From Candidatus Hydrogenedentota bacterium (GTDB lineage Bacteria > Hydrogenedentota > Hydrogenedentia > Hydrogenedentales > SLHB01), in NCBI GenBank assembly GCA_035416745.1, contig DAOLNV010000001.1, forward strand, positions 235,185-299,184: 64,000 nt of DNA. The letters are read 5' to 3'. The translations under genes and the position numbers were made by a program. Below are positions 25,226-34,194 of the stretch, piece by piece. Positions within the stretch are counted from its first letter, which is position 1; each line of letters starts with the position of its first letter. The notes below the pieces were generated by a model. That model saw only the letters and a list, made by a program, of their open reading frames with translations, did not search any database and was not told the DNA's origin.

Positions 25226-25324
25226 CTACTCAGACTGCGGGTATACGGCCTTTGGGGGAAGGCAATACAGACAGCTTACAATGCGTGTCATGGCGGAGAG
25301 AGTCAAGATTGTGGGGTCACGAAA

Positions 25325-26221
25325 ATGAAGCGTTTCATGGTGCGTGCCATCTCTGCGGGAATGTCTCTATATCCTTTTCTTACCGGCCGAGGATACGTGT
25401 CGAGAACACGTTTCTGCGTGTGGTTGACGAAAGACATGTCCGCTCCGACATGGGTCCGGCTTAGCAATGGCATGGCCATTTTGGTGGACCCCGCAGAAGA
25501 TTTGGGACGCTGCGTTCTCCTAACGAGGGACTGGGATGCGAAAATTACGAGAGTCTGCCGGAGTTTATTGAGGTCGGGAGATGTCTTTCTAGACATTGGG
25601 GCACACTGCGGGCTGGTTTCCCTCAGTGTCTGCGACCTCCTGAACACTGATGGCCGAATACATGCCTTCGAACCCCAGCCCGAACTCATCGCGAGGTTCA
25701 AGCAATCGGTGGTACGAAACAATTTGGAGAATGTTTACTTGCACAACGTGGCACTCTCTAACACGACGGAACAAGGTGAGCTAGCCGTGCCGTACGGAAA
25801 GACAACATTGGGTTCTCTATCTCGCCGCCTGGATAAGTCGCAATTCACGGTCACAATCAGCCTGAAACAAGCATCCCAGTATCTCCAACAACTTGGCATC
25901 GACAAGGTCCGCCTCATGAAGGTGGATGTGGAAGGACACGAATCCGTGTTGTTGGAGGGCATGACCTCTTTCCTGGAAACTTCGTCGGTAGACGCGATCC
26001 TTTTTGAATCGGAGCCTCACGAAGGGCCTTTCAGGGAACGGTCCGCGGTCAAGAAACTCGCGGTTCTCGGTTACCGCTTCTTCGCGATCCCGATGACAAT
26101 GCTCCGTTTGCGGTACATCGAAGTCGATGAGTCGAACGACGGTACGGTTTTCCCCAAAGCGCACGATTTCCTCGCCATCTCCAGAGGATCATCGCTTGCT
26201 TCCCTGGGCGTGCGAGGGTAG
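25325..26221 (+). CDS. FkbM-family SAM-dependent methyltransferase
   Basis: The product is 298 residues. SAM-binding motif I is VFLDIGAHCGLVSLSV near residue 88, followed by HAFEPQPELIARFK and NVALSNT. The FkbM-specific end has LMKVDVEGHESVLLEGM and ILFESEP. FkbM-type enzymes O-methylate sugars or polyketide-like groups. At the end of a polysaccharide cluster it most likely caps or decorates the surface glycan. The ribosome-binding site is weak (GGGG about 10 bases upstream). The next 420 bases hold no gene. Confidence 0.9.
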   Translation: MKRFMVRAISAGMSLYPFLTGRGYVSRTRFCVWLTKDMSAPTWVRLSNGMAILVDPAEDLGRCVLLTRDWDAKITRVCRSLLRSGDVFLDIGAHCGLVSLSVCDLLNTDGRIHAFEPQPELIARFKQSVVRNNLENVYLHNVALSNTTEQGELAVPYGKTTLGSLSRRLDKSQFTVTISLKQASQYLQQLGIDKVRLMKVDVEGHESVLLEGMTSFLETSSVDAILFESEPHEGPFRERSAVKKLAVLGYRFFAIPMTMLRLRYIEVDESNDGTVFPKAHDFLAISRGSSLASLGVRG

Positions 26222-26644
26222 CAGGACTAATGCAGTGATCCCCGGTCTTCTTACCCGAGTGTGGGAAGTTCTCCGCTCACTGCTCAGATGTTCGCAGAGT
26301 TGGCACTGGCCTCGTAAGGCGGTCAAAATACTGGGATCGAAAGAAAGGGAAACAATCGAACTCAGGAAGCTTGAAGGATGCTGATAATTGGCGACGGTAT
26401 GTCAGGTTGACGAATAACTGGCAGTCAAGCTCGAGATACTGGCCGGAATCCCCAAATGAGCCGTGGACCCATGGGGTCTTTCTGCCGCTGTCAGGATGGG
26501 ATTTACTGGGGTTGTTTCATGTATGCCCAGTTTGGTATGCAGCTTGCTATACCTTACGGGGCGTGTTCTACTGAGTGCCCAAGACAGATGGTCTGCTCCG
26601 CATCAGTCTGCGAAACAGGTTAGATTTAGTAGAGGATGAAAACC
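26222..26644. other. Intergenic region, 423 bases
   Basis: Short open frames exist but have no ribosome-binding site and no recognisable content. I see no clear promoter, although transcription of the large beta-helix gene must begin here or upstream. Confidence 0.5.
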
Positions 26645-29600
26645 ATGCCAAAGTCGCTATTCACTGCTGTCAGTGCGTTTGCATGTGTATTGGCCCTTTC
26701 TACTGACGCAAGTGCCCTTTCAGCCGTCATTGAGGTCAATGCGCCAAGTTGGTTAGAAACAAGAGCCCCATATCCTGCCGCACTGACACGCTACTATGCG
26801 CCTCATCCCGTCTTCTTCGAGGGATGGAAGTCCGAGCCACGAGAAGAGATCGCATCTTACGACTGGGACTTTGGTGATGGAAGTGCTCATTTTTCCGGAT
26901 TCAACGCAGCTCATGTGTACGAAACGCCAGGCACCTACACCGTGACGCTGAAGGTCACGCGCAAGGCGGCTGTCGGCGAGACGCCGGATACCGATACGGA
27001 TACGATTGAGATCACGGTACTCGAACGAGATGGCAAGACCTACTATGTGGATTCCGCCATCGGCAATGACACCTATGACGGCAAGTCGCAAACGGTGGCC
27101 GGCGGCGGCGCGGGGCCTTGGAAGACCGCGACACATGCGTTTAGACAGATGTGCAGTGGGTTCTATGGCCAGGGAGATCGGATTTTGTTCAAGCGGGGGC
27201 AGACCTTCGATTTGGAGGCGAATGTTGTCACTTGGAGCCATTGGGCGACCGGAGACGGCGGCTTTATGTTCGGCGCCTATGGCACGGGGCACAAACCAAT
27301 AATACAAACAGTTGGTGCTGGAGGCGGCTCGCTGTTCACGTCTGCCGGTGTTGGCGCGCGGTTCATCTCGTTCGTTGACTTGGAGTTCAACTGCACAGCG
27401 GAGGGGCAAGAGAGGTCAATCTTCTGGAACAAGGGCTCCGGCGTTGCGACCTTGCTCTGGCTGCGCGTTGATCTGAAGAACTTCTACCAAGGCTGGATAT
27501 TGACAGCTGGCTATGAGGGCACTGGCGAAGGGTCCGGCATCTTCGTCGTCGATTGTACGACCTATGACTCCCGAATCGTGCATTTCTATTGCATCTCTTC
27601 GCGCGTAGCCCTTCTGAACAATCATTTTGACTACTCGCAGAACCACTTGGCTTACGCGGAAAACGTTCGGGTGGGCGTGATTGATGGCAACACTTTTGAG
27701 CGTGCCGCGTTTGGCCGCTGTGCGCTCCGCATTAGTGGTGCCGGTCTGAATTACATGGCATCAAATGTATGGGTTTCCAATAATGACTTCCTCGGGTGGA
27801 TGGATCCAAGGAAACGTGCGGACTATGACGGAAATGTCGCACTTTCGATTAATGGAGACAGATATAACTACACTCTTGTCGGTTTCACGCCGAATGTCCC
27901 CACCGAAGACAGATTCGGCGAATGGCTCGTGTTTGAGAACAACGTGGTTACAGACTCGGAGGTTTTTATGCGGCTTGCCGCGTGGGAACACGTCCTGATT
28001 CGTAAGAATGTTTTCACGACCCCAGACCCGACGCAGGAAAAGAAGTTCTATATCGGGGAAATGCAAGAACGGCGTCCCCTCTATGATGTCCAGATCGTCG
28101 ACAACACATTCGAGTATAGGGGTACACTCTCGCCTGGGTTAAGAGCGCCTATGCTATACCTCCGGGCTTACAGTGGGCCTGCGTACCCGTATCGAAACGC
28201 TCATGAGGACATTGCAATATCCAGAAACCTCTTCAAAACGAGCGACACAGACCTTTGTTTCCTGATGGTGCCTGATGCTGCTGAGAACTATGCTTGCCTT
28301 ACCTCTTGTGATAATCTTCTCTATTTTGCGGATGCAAGTCTTGCCGCTTTTGCCCGCGAGACAAGTCCGGTCACGTACTACACCCTTTCCCAGTGGCGCT
28401 CCCTGACCGGCAACGACCAGGCGACGCAGATATACACCAACACCAACTGGCCGGTGCCGGGGTGGGCGAAGTCGCCGGAGACCGATGTGGACAGTCCGAT
28501 TCCGGTTATCTACGAGCGTGCCCAGGCGACCAGCGGCGGCGCGTTGAGCGAAGTGCGCCTGTGGGCGCGGCTGAACGATGGTCCGTGGGCTGATACGGGA
28601 CTGCGCACTTCTGGCGCTTCGGGGTCGTTCTCGTTCCCGGCGACTCAAGGCGTTGGCACGTACTATTTCGCGACCCAGGCGGTTGACACGCAGGGCAACG
28701 CATCGTTGGCGCCGGTGGGGCCCGGTTCGACAAAGACCTACTACACGGGCGGGGCGCCTGCAGACACTACGGCCCCCGATCCGGGTGTTGTGAGCGCGCC
28801 TGCATCCGCAACAGCCAGCCCTATCCCAGTCACGTATACGGGCGCTGCCGATGAATCGGGCGGCAGCGGCTTAAAGGAAGTCGAGTTGTGGGTCAAGAAG
28901 GCTTCGGTAGGCACGTGGGGCGCCACCGGGCTCAAGGGGAGCGGCGCTTCAGGCTCTTTCAGCTACCCTGTGACGGTATCGGGCGCCGAAACGTTCTATT
29001 TCAGCACGCGCGCCAAGGACAATGTGGGCAACATTTCTGCGCTTCCCTCCGACAACGGACAGGCAAGCACTGTCTTTGACAATACCACCCCTCCCGAGCC
29101 GGAGACGGACACTGTTGCTCCTACGACCGGCTCATTGAGCGTTCCCAGCGTGACTGCAGCCTCTCCTATCACCATCAGCTACCTTGGCGTTGCGGATGAA
29201 GGCGGGAGCGGTCTCAAACAAGTCGTTCTTTGGACCAAGATTAACGGCGGCTCGTGGCTCAGCACCGGCATGACCAACGCCCAGTCAGCGGGGAGCTTCG
29301 CCTACACCCCCGCCGCTGGGGACGGTTCGTATGCGTTCGCCCTGCGCGCCGAGGACAATGCCGGGAACTTCTCCGCCGTTCCTTCCGGCGCCGGGACGCC
29401 GTGCCTTTTCGACAAGACCCCGCCGGTTGTCGGGTCAATGAATTCCCCGCAATATACAAAGACAACGCCGATTCCGGTCGAGTTTGGCGGTATTTCAGAC
29501 GGCGCCGGAAGCGGTCTCAAGAAAGTCTATCTCTGGTTCCGTAAGGATGGTGGGAGCTGGACGGACTCGGGTCTCAGCCTGGTCGCGGCATCGGGTGCGT

Positions 29601-30625
29601 TCAGCCCCGGCGCCAGCCAGAATGGGACCTACGAATACGCGCTGCGGGTGGAAGACACCGCAGGGAACATTTCGCCCGTGCCGGGTGGCGCCGGGCAGAC
29701 AGCAACCGTCTTCGATACGGTTGCGCCGGCTCTGGGAACGGTGAGCGCCCCGGGCACTGAGAACGCCCCTCCGATCTCCGTGGTGTACAGCGGCGTCCAG
29801 GATGCCGGAAGCGGACTGAAGGCGGTGTATCTGTGGTTCCGGAAGGGCGCTGGCACATGGCAGAACTCCGGCTTGTCCTCGGCCGGAGAGTCGGGTTCGT
29901 TCTCTTTCAACGGCATGACCGGCAACGATACCTATTACTTTGCGGTGCAGGCCGATGACAATGCGGGCAACCTGACGCCTGTTCCTTCCGGCGACGGGGG
30001 CGCCAATACGGTTTACAGCGCGCAATTCAGTCCCGGAACAGCTGCTTCGCCTCAGTATGCAACGTCGGCGCCGATCATCGTTACGTATTCCGGGGCTGTG
30101 GCTGCCGAGATTGGCATTAAGTCCGTGCGGCTGTGGTGCAAGTACGGTTCTGACGGCGAGTGGGTCAACACGGGTCTGACGTCTCCCGGTGAATCGGGGC
30201 AGTTCGAGTTCTCTCCGGTTTCGGGTGACGGAACCTACCACTTTGCCACCACGGCGGAGAACAATGATGGCGGCCTTACCCCTGAGCCGCCCTATGGCGA
30301 TGGGGACACGCAGACGATTTACGACACCACGCCGCCTTATCCCGGCAATATGACCTCGCCGCAGTACACGACCCAGACGCCGGTCGTAGTGAATTACAGC
30401 GGCGCCAACGATGCCTCCAGCGGCCTGAAAGAAGTGCGTCTGTGGTTCAAGAAGGGTTACGCCGGCGCGTGGCAGGATACAGGCCAGACGAGCACGACTC
30501 CGGATGGTTCGTTCACGTTTGAGATAACGGGTGAAGATGCCTACTTCTTCTTCTTGCAGGCTGAGGACAACGCGGGCCTTGTATCCGCGGAGCCCAGCGA
30601 TGCATTGGTGTTCGGGGGAGGGTGA
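26645..30625 (+). CDS. Giant secreted PKD plus beta-helix protein with seven C-terminal Ig-like repeats
   Basis: The product is about 1326 residues. AGAGG at 26631-26635 is adjacent to an ATG at 26636, so the ATG at 26645 is the better start. A signal peptide (PKSLFTAVSAFACVLAL) ends near residue 24. Residues about 55-110 form a PKD domain (YDWDFGDGS, HVYETPGTYTVTLKV). Residues about 133-585 look like a right-handed parallel beta-helix (YYVDSAIGNDTYDG at its start, many NNxF/NxxV turns), a fold of pectate lyases and other polysaccharide-binding or cleaving enzymes. Residues about 612-1323 are tandem repeats. It is likely a surface or secreted adhesin or lyase for polysaccharide. A terminator follows. 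It sits after the polysaccharide cluster. Enzyme activity is not proven. Confidence 0.85.
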   Translation: MPKSLFTAVSAFACVLALSTDASALSAVIEVNAPSWLETRAPYPAALTRYYAPHPVFFEGWKSEPREEIASYDWDFGDGSAHFSGFNAAHVYETPGTYTVTLKVTRKAAVGETPDTDTDTIEITVLERDGKTYYVDSAIGNDTYDGKSQTVAGGGAGPWKTATHAFRQMCSGFYGQGDRILFKRGQTFDLEANVVTWSHWATGDGGFMFGAYGTGHKPIIQTVGAGGGSLFTSAGVGARFISFVDLEFNCTAEGQERSIFWNKGSGVATLLWLRVDLKNFYQGWILTAGYEGTGEGSGIFVVDCTTYDSRIVHFYCISSRVALLNNHFDYSQNHLAYAENVRVGVIDGNTFERAAFGRCALRISGAGLNYMASNVWVSNNDFLGWMDPRKRADYDGNVALSINGDRYNYTLVGFTPNVPTEDRFGEWLVFENNVVTDSEVFMRLAAWEHVLIRKNVFTTPDPTQEKKFYIGEMQERRPLYDVQIVDNTFEYRGTLSPGLRAPMLYLRAYSGPAYPYRNAHEDIAISRNLFKTSDTDLCFLMVPDAAENYACLTSCDNLLYFADASLAAFARETSPVTYYTLSQWRSLTGNDQATQIYTNTNWPVPGWAKSPETDVDSPIPVIYERAQATSGGALSEVRLWARLNDGPWADTGLRTSGASGSFSFPATQGVGTYYFATQAVDTQGNASLAPVGPGSTKTYYTGGAPADTTAPDPGVVSAPASATASPIPVTYTGAADESGGSGLKEVELWVKKASVGTWGATGLKGSGASGSFSYPVTVSGAETFYFSTRAKDNVGNISALPSDNGQASTVFDNTTPPEPETDTVAPTTGSLSVPSVTAASPITISYLGVADEGGSGLKQVVLWTKINGGSWLSTGMTNAQSAGSFAYTPAAGDGSYAFALRAEDNAGNFSAVPSGAGTPCLFDKTPPVVGSMNSPQYTKTTPIPVEFGGISDGAGSGLKKVYLWFRKDGGSWTDSGLSLVAASGAFSPGASQNGTYEYALRVEDTAGNISPVPGGAGQTATVFDTVAPALGTVSAPGTENAPPISVVYSGVQDAGSGLKAVYLWFRKGAGTWQNSGLSSAGESGSFSFNGMTGNDTYYFAVQADDNAGNLTPVPSGDGGANTVYSAQFSPGTAASPQYATSAPIIVTYSGAVAAEIGIKSVRLWCKYGSDGEWVNTGLTSPGESGQFEFSPVSGDGTYHFATTAENNDGGLTPEPPYGDGDTQTIYDTTPPYPGNMTSPQYTTQTPVVVNYSGANDASSGLKEVRLWFKKGYAGAWQDTGQTSTTPDGSFTFEITGEDAYFFFLQAEDNAGLVSAEPSDALVFGGG
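28493..30615 (+). repeat. Seven tandem repeats of about 100 residues in the beta-helix protein
   Basis: Units begin near 28493, 28815, 29160, 29462, 29761, 30062 and 30372, spaced about 299-345 bases. Each has a P-I/V-x-V start, SGLK-V-LW, a W-x-TG, a GSF, an A-DNAGN-like stretch and a P-S tail. They read as Ig-like (beta-sandwich) domains forming a stalk. The first is the most diverged and the fourth and fifth are the most alike, which suggests stepwise duplication. Confidence 0.85.
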
Positions 30626-30657
30626 TTCCCTTTCACTAAGTGTGTGTAGGGGATGCG

Positions 30658-30688
30658 ATAACCCCGCTGCTTCGCGCAGCGGGGTTAT
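30658..30688 (+). terminator. Intrinsic terminator after the beta-helix gene
   Basis: A perfect 13-bp stem (ATAACCCCGCTGC with its complement) encloses a TTCGC loop. It lies 32 bases after the stop. The T tract is short (TTATTC), so termination may be partial. Confidence 0.75.
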
Positions 30689-30852
30689 TCGATCATATGG
30701 GTAACACGGGGCTCAGCCTATCTAGCTCCTGACTCTGCACGAGGTGTTTTGCGTACGCCCTCGAATACCTATAGTATGAGCCACACAGTTGTTTGAAGGG
30801 CGTGCGGCTTTCCATCCTCCTAAGGCCAGCGACACAAGGAGTGATCGACACG

Positions 30853-32430
30853 ATGCATCCCATGCGCACCGTCTTCCTCTTCGTGACGCTCGGTGCGGCA
30901 ATTGCCGTTGCGGCCCAGGGCCAATTTCCCCCGTTGCCTGACAAAGCTCCGGGACCGCATGTTGGCCTCGATGCGCCGGTTCACGCCGGCTCGGCTTCGT
31001 TTACATTCGGAGCGCCCGTTGTCGGGACCTCGTATTTTTACTGGTACGACATCGAATCGGGCGCGCACATCATCGATGGCGATGGTTCGGACGCGTTGAC
31101 CACTCACCCGTCGGACATGACGGACCTGAGCTACCGGCACGCATCCTGGCACCGCACCCAGATGGAAGACATGATCGATGCCGGCATCGATTTTCTGATG
31201 CCGGTCTTCTGGGGCGTTCCGGGCCAGTATGAAGGGTGGAGTTTCGCGGGGCTCGGCCCGCTGGTCGAGGCTCATCGCGCGTTGGAGACCGAAGGTAAGA
31301 GGCCGCCCTTCATCGGGATGTTTTTTGACACCAGTATTCTGAGCCACAACGCCTACGGCAGTTCGGGCGAGCCGTACCATGCCGATCTCGCCACCGATTT
31401 CGGCAGGCGGTGGTTTTACACCGCCATTCGCGACTTTTTCAGCTTGATACCTCCCGAAATGTGGGCGCGGGTGGACGGGAAGCCGATTATCTTTCTCTAC
31501 GCGGGCTCCTTCGCCAAGGCTCAGACACCCGAGGAGTTTCAGGACGTGCGCGCCTGGTTCCGGCAGGATTTCGGCTGTAACCCTTTTATTGTCAAGATGC
31601 GCGACTGGCAAGGCGAGGCGGATGCCCAGTATCAATGGGGCGGGGCCATTGAACTCATGCTCGATGAGCACGTGGCGGGATTGGGGCCGGGCTACGATCA
31701 CAGCGCCGTTGCGGGTCGAGACCCCCGGGTCGTGGACCGCGAATTCGGCTGGCGGTACGCCAATCACTGGCTGCGTCTGCTTCGGATGTCGGTCGAATCG
31801 CGGCCTTGGATGGTTCACGTGGAGACCTGGAACGAATGGCACGAAGGCACCGATGTCGCCGCATCGCGGGAGTACGGACGGCTGTACATCATGCTCACCA
31901 AGGTCTTTTCGGACATGTGGCGCGCAAAGCAGCTTCTGAAGCCCGTGGGCCCGTTCGTCGAGGCCGGATCGGTGGCTTGGGAGCAGGGCGTCGCCAATGG
32001 CATATCTATTCGGCTCAGCGACGGGGACGGGGTATGGCGCGAGAATGAGGCCGGCGGGCGGAAAGCAGTTGTTTCACAGGAGAACCCGGAGACGCCCAAC
32101 TCCCGCTACCTTTACTTTGACGTCGATGACGGTTTTTCCCTAACCCTGAACGGCGGAGCGGCTCTCGTCGAGGTCACGTATTGGGACACGGGGTGCGAAG
32201 CCTTTGCCCTCGAGTACGACAGTACCGACCCCGAGAGCGGGCCTGTGAGCGGGTCGTTCAGGGACGGCGGCTCGAAGACACTCGGGCAAACAGGCGTGTG
32301 GCAGACGGCAGTGTTCGAGATCGACAAGTGCCGGTTCGGCAACCGCAGCAATGGCGGCGATTTTCGTCTCGCCGTTCGGGGCGGAGCGCAGGAACTGGCC
32401 GTGTGCAAGGTGACCGTGCTTCGGAAATGA
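30853..32430 (+). CDS. Secreted GH99-like / DUF5010-like glycoside hydrolase candidate
   Basis: The product is about 525 residues from the ATG at 30853, with AAGGAG 11 bases upstream. After the signal peptide (MRTVFLFVTLGAAIAVAAQG) comes SYFYWYDIESG and the block HVETWNEWHEGTDVAASREY, a WNEW-EG motif typical of GH99-like and DUF5010 proteins. MIDAGIDFLMPVFWG and PIIFLYAG also fit a TIM barrel. The last 150 or so residues form a beta-sandwich resembling a carbohydrate-binding module. Family members cleave alpha-mannose or related links, but the substrate here cannot be named. It stands between a terminator and convergent genes, probably as a single-gene unit. Confidence 0.75.
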   Translation: MHPMRTVFLFVTLGAAIAVAAQGQFPPLPDKAPGPHVGLDAPVHAGSASFTFGAPVVGTSYFYWYDIESGAHIIDGDGSDALTTHPSDMTDLSYRHASWHRTQMEDMIDAGIDFLMPVFWGVPGQYEGWSFAGLGPLVEAHRALETEGKRPPFIGMFFDTSILSHNAYGSSGEPYHADLATDFGRRWFYTAIRDFFSLIPPEMWARVDGKPIIFLYAGSFAKAQTPEEFQDVRAWFRQDFGCNPFIVKMRDWQGEADAQYQWGGAIELMLDEHVAGLGPGYDHSAVAGRDPRVVDREFGWRYANHWLRLLRMSVESRPWMVHVETWNEWHEGTDVAASREYGRLYIMLTKVFSDMWRAKQLLKPVGPFVEAGSVAWEQGVANGISIRLSDGDGVWRENEAGGRKAVVSQENPETPNSRYLYFDVDDGFSLTLNGGAALVEVTYWDTGCEAFALEYDSTDPESGPVSGSFRDGGSKTLGQTGVWQTAVFEIDKCRFGNRSNGGDFRLAVRGGAQELAVCKVTVLRK

Positions 32431-32476
32431 CCGCGTAACCGGCGCGGCCGAATCCTGAATGTCGGGAAGAGTGGAT

Positions 32477-33388
32477 TCACCGCGCGAAGCGATGCAAGCC
32501 GGCTTTCCTCGCTATTTCGACCGCATTTTCATATTCCACGCTTGTGATGCGGCGCGTCAGGGGGGGCATATCGTTCGCATGGTGGCAGGGATGATACTGG
32601 GCCATCACATTGACGTAGGTGTTGGGAGAGAGGTCTCTTGCAAGAAACTCCATTATGGCCTGTGTTCCTGCCAGGTTTTCCGGGAGCACGAGATGCCTGA
32701 CAAGCAAGCCCCGGTACGCGACGCCGCGGGAATCCATCGTCAAATCGCCCACCTGTCGGTGCATCTCGCGCACGGCCGCCCGATTGATGCTCGGATATTC
32801 GCTGATTCCTGACAGGCGCTCCGCCGTGGCTGCGTCCGCGTATTTCATATCGGGCATGTAGATGTCGAAAACGCCGTCAAGCAGTTTCAGGGTCGGGACG
32901 CTGTCGTAGCCGCCCGAGTTGTACACGAGCGGCAATCGGAGGCCTTGTTCTGCCGCGATAGGAAGCGCTTCGAGGATCTGCGGTACGACATGCGACGGCG
33001 AAACCAAATTGATGTTGTGGCATCGCAGAGCCTGAAGGTCGAGCATGAGCCGTGCGAGGTCATTCGCCCCGAGATCGCGGCCCATCCCGTAGGCGCTGAG
33101 TTCGGCGTTCTGGCAGAAAAGACACTTCAGATTGCACCACGAGAAGAAAATCGTGCCCGAACCATATGTCCCCACAAGGGGGGATTCTTCCCCGAAATGC
33201 GCGTTTGCGCTGCACACACGGGCCTTTGCGCCGGTATTGCACCGGCCGGTCTCTCCGGCAGTCCGGTTGACATGGCACGCATGCGGGCAAACGGCGCAAT
33301 TCCTCAACAGCGCGCGGGCGGCCTTGACGCGTCTCGCGAGCTCGCCCTTCTCGTGCAAGGCCATGTAGCCGGGCCTATATGGTTCCAT
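32477..33388 (-). CDS. Radical SAM protein, PflA-like (COG1313 type)
   Basis: The product is 303 residues from the ATG at 33388 (GGAGAG upstream). The radical-SAM cluster motif is CNLKCLFC with Cys85, Cys89 and Cys92. An N-terminal set, CAVCPHAC and GRC (Cys31, 34, 38, 50, 59), could bind a second Fe-S cluster; the closest relatives I recall share this. SAM-radical chemistry in the cytoplasm is therefore expected, but the target protein or metabolite is unknown; a glycyl-radical-enzyme activase is one possibility, with no such enzyme nearby. The kinase gene ends 16 bases upstream on the same strand, so the two are probably co-transcribed. Confidence 0.85.
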   Translation of the reverse strand: MEPYRPGYMALHEKGELARRVKAARALLRNCAVCPHACHVNRTAGETGRCNTGAKARVCSANAHFGEESPLVGTYGSGTIFFSWCNLKCLFCQNAELSAYGMGRDLGANDLARLMLDLQALRCHNINLVSPSHVVPQILEALPIAAEQGLRLPLVYNSGGYDSVPTLKLLDGVFDIYMPDMKYADAATAERLSGISEYPSINRAAVREMHRQVGDLTMDSRGVAYRGLLVRHLVLPENLAGTQAIMEFLARDLSPNTYVNVMAQYHPCHHANDMPPLTRRITSVEYENAVEIARKAGLHRFAR

Positions 33389-33404
33389 GCATGATGCTCT
33401 CCGT

Positions 33405-34067
33405 CTATCCGCTTGTCCGCCTCTTGCCCAGGAAGGCAACCACGCGCCTCACCGACTGTTGGACGGGGTCATCGCCCTGCACGACCAAGTCAGCAAAGGC
33501 TTTTGTTGGAAAGACGTACCGTTCGGCCATCGGTTGGACAAAACGTTCGAACTGCTCGCGAATCTGCGGCTCGCTGCGGCCACGTTCCACCCGGTCCCGA
33601 ACGATGCGCCGGCGCAAGCAGTCCTCGGAAGATAGATCAACGTAGACGCCCACAGTGGCAAGGCTGCGGATACCCTCGAACCACAACGCGAAGATCCCTT
33701 CAACAATCAGGATAGGCCGGGATTCGAGCGAAACGACCTCTCGCGTCCGGGCGTGGGTGGCAAAGTCGTAGCTAGGCCGTTTGATAGCCGTTCCCGCAAC
33801 TATGCGGGCAAGATGGGCCGCCAGCAGGGACCAGTCGATCGCGTCGGGCGCGTCGAAGTTGCATTTCACGCGCTCTTCCATAGGCAAATGCGAATGATCC
33901 CGGTAATATGTGTCGATGGGAAGCATCGATACCCTGTCCGGGCCCCAATGAGCCTCCAGGGCACGCACCAGGGTGGACTTCCCAGAACAGGAAGGTCCCC
34001 CGAGGGCTATGATCATGGCGGGGCCGCGCATTGATCGGATCCGGGGGTTGGCGTCATGTTCATCCAT
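33405..34067 (-). CDS. Uridine kinase-like P-loop kinase
   Basis: Walker A is GGPSCSGKST near the N-terminus. MLPIDTYYRDHSHL, followed by ERVKCNFDAPDAIDW and RPSYDFATHAR, matches the uridine kinase/PRK family, with LIVEGIFALW as the Walker B-type strand. The family phosphorylates uridine and cytidine or, in relatives, ribulose phosphate. Start is uncertain: ATGs at 34067, 34031 and 34016 all lack a good ribosome-binding site, and 34067 is chosen only as the longest plausible one. It lies upstream of the radical SAM gene; no pathway link is obvious. The product is about 220 residues. Confidence 0.85.
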   Translation of the reverse strand: MDEHDANPRIRSMRGPAMIIALGGPSCSGKSTLVRALEAHWGPDRVSMLPIDTYYRDHSHLPMEERVKCNFDAPDAIDWSLLAAHLARIVAGTAIKRPSYDFATHARTREVVSLESRPILIVEGIFALWFEGIRSLATVGVYVDLSSEDCLRRRIVRDRVERGRSEPQIREQFERFVQPMAERYVFPTKAFADLVVQGDDPVQQSVRRVVAFLGKRRTSG

Positions 34068-34194
34068 ACCGCAGGACAGTATATACCGGCGCTCATCCCA
34101 TTGTTCCATCGATAAAGAAGTTCTGCGGAAAATCATAACGGGATTGCGTTAGACTGTAGCTGGTGGTAGAAGAATCACGTGGGGGGCGGCTGGC

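Noticed and set aside
26371..26574. A 67-codon open frame upstream of the giant beta-helix gene
   Set aside because: No ribosome-binding site and no resemblance to any family; the Trp and Ser-rich content looks random.
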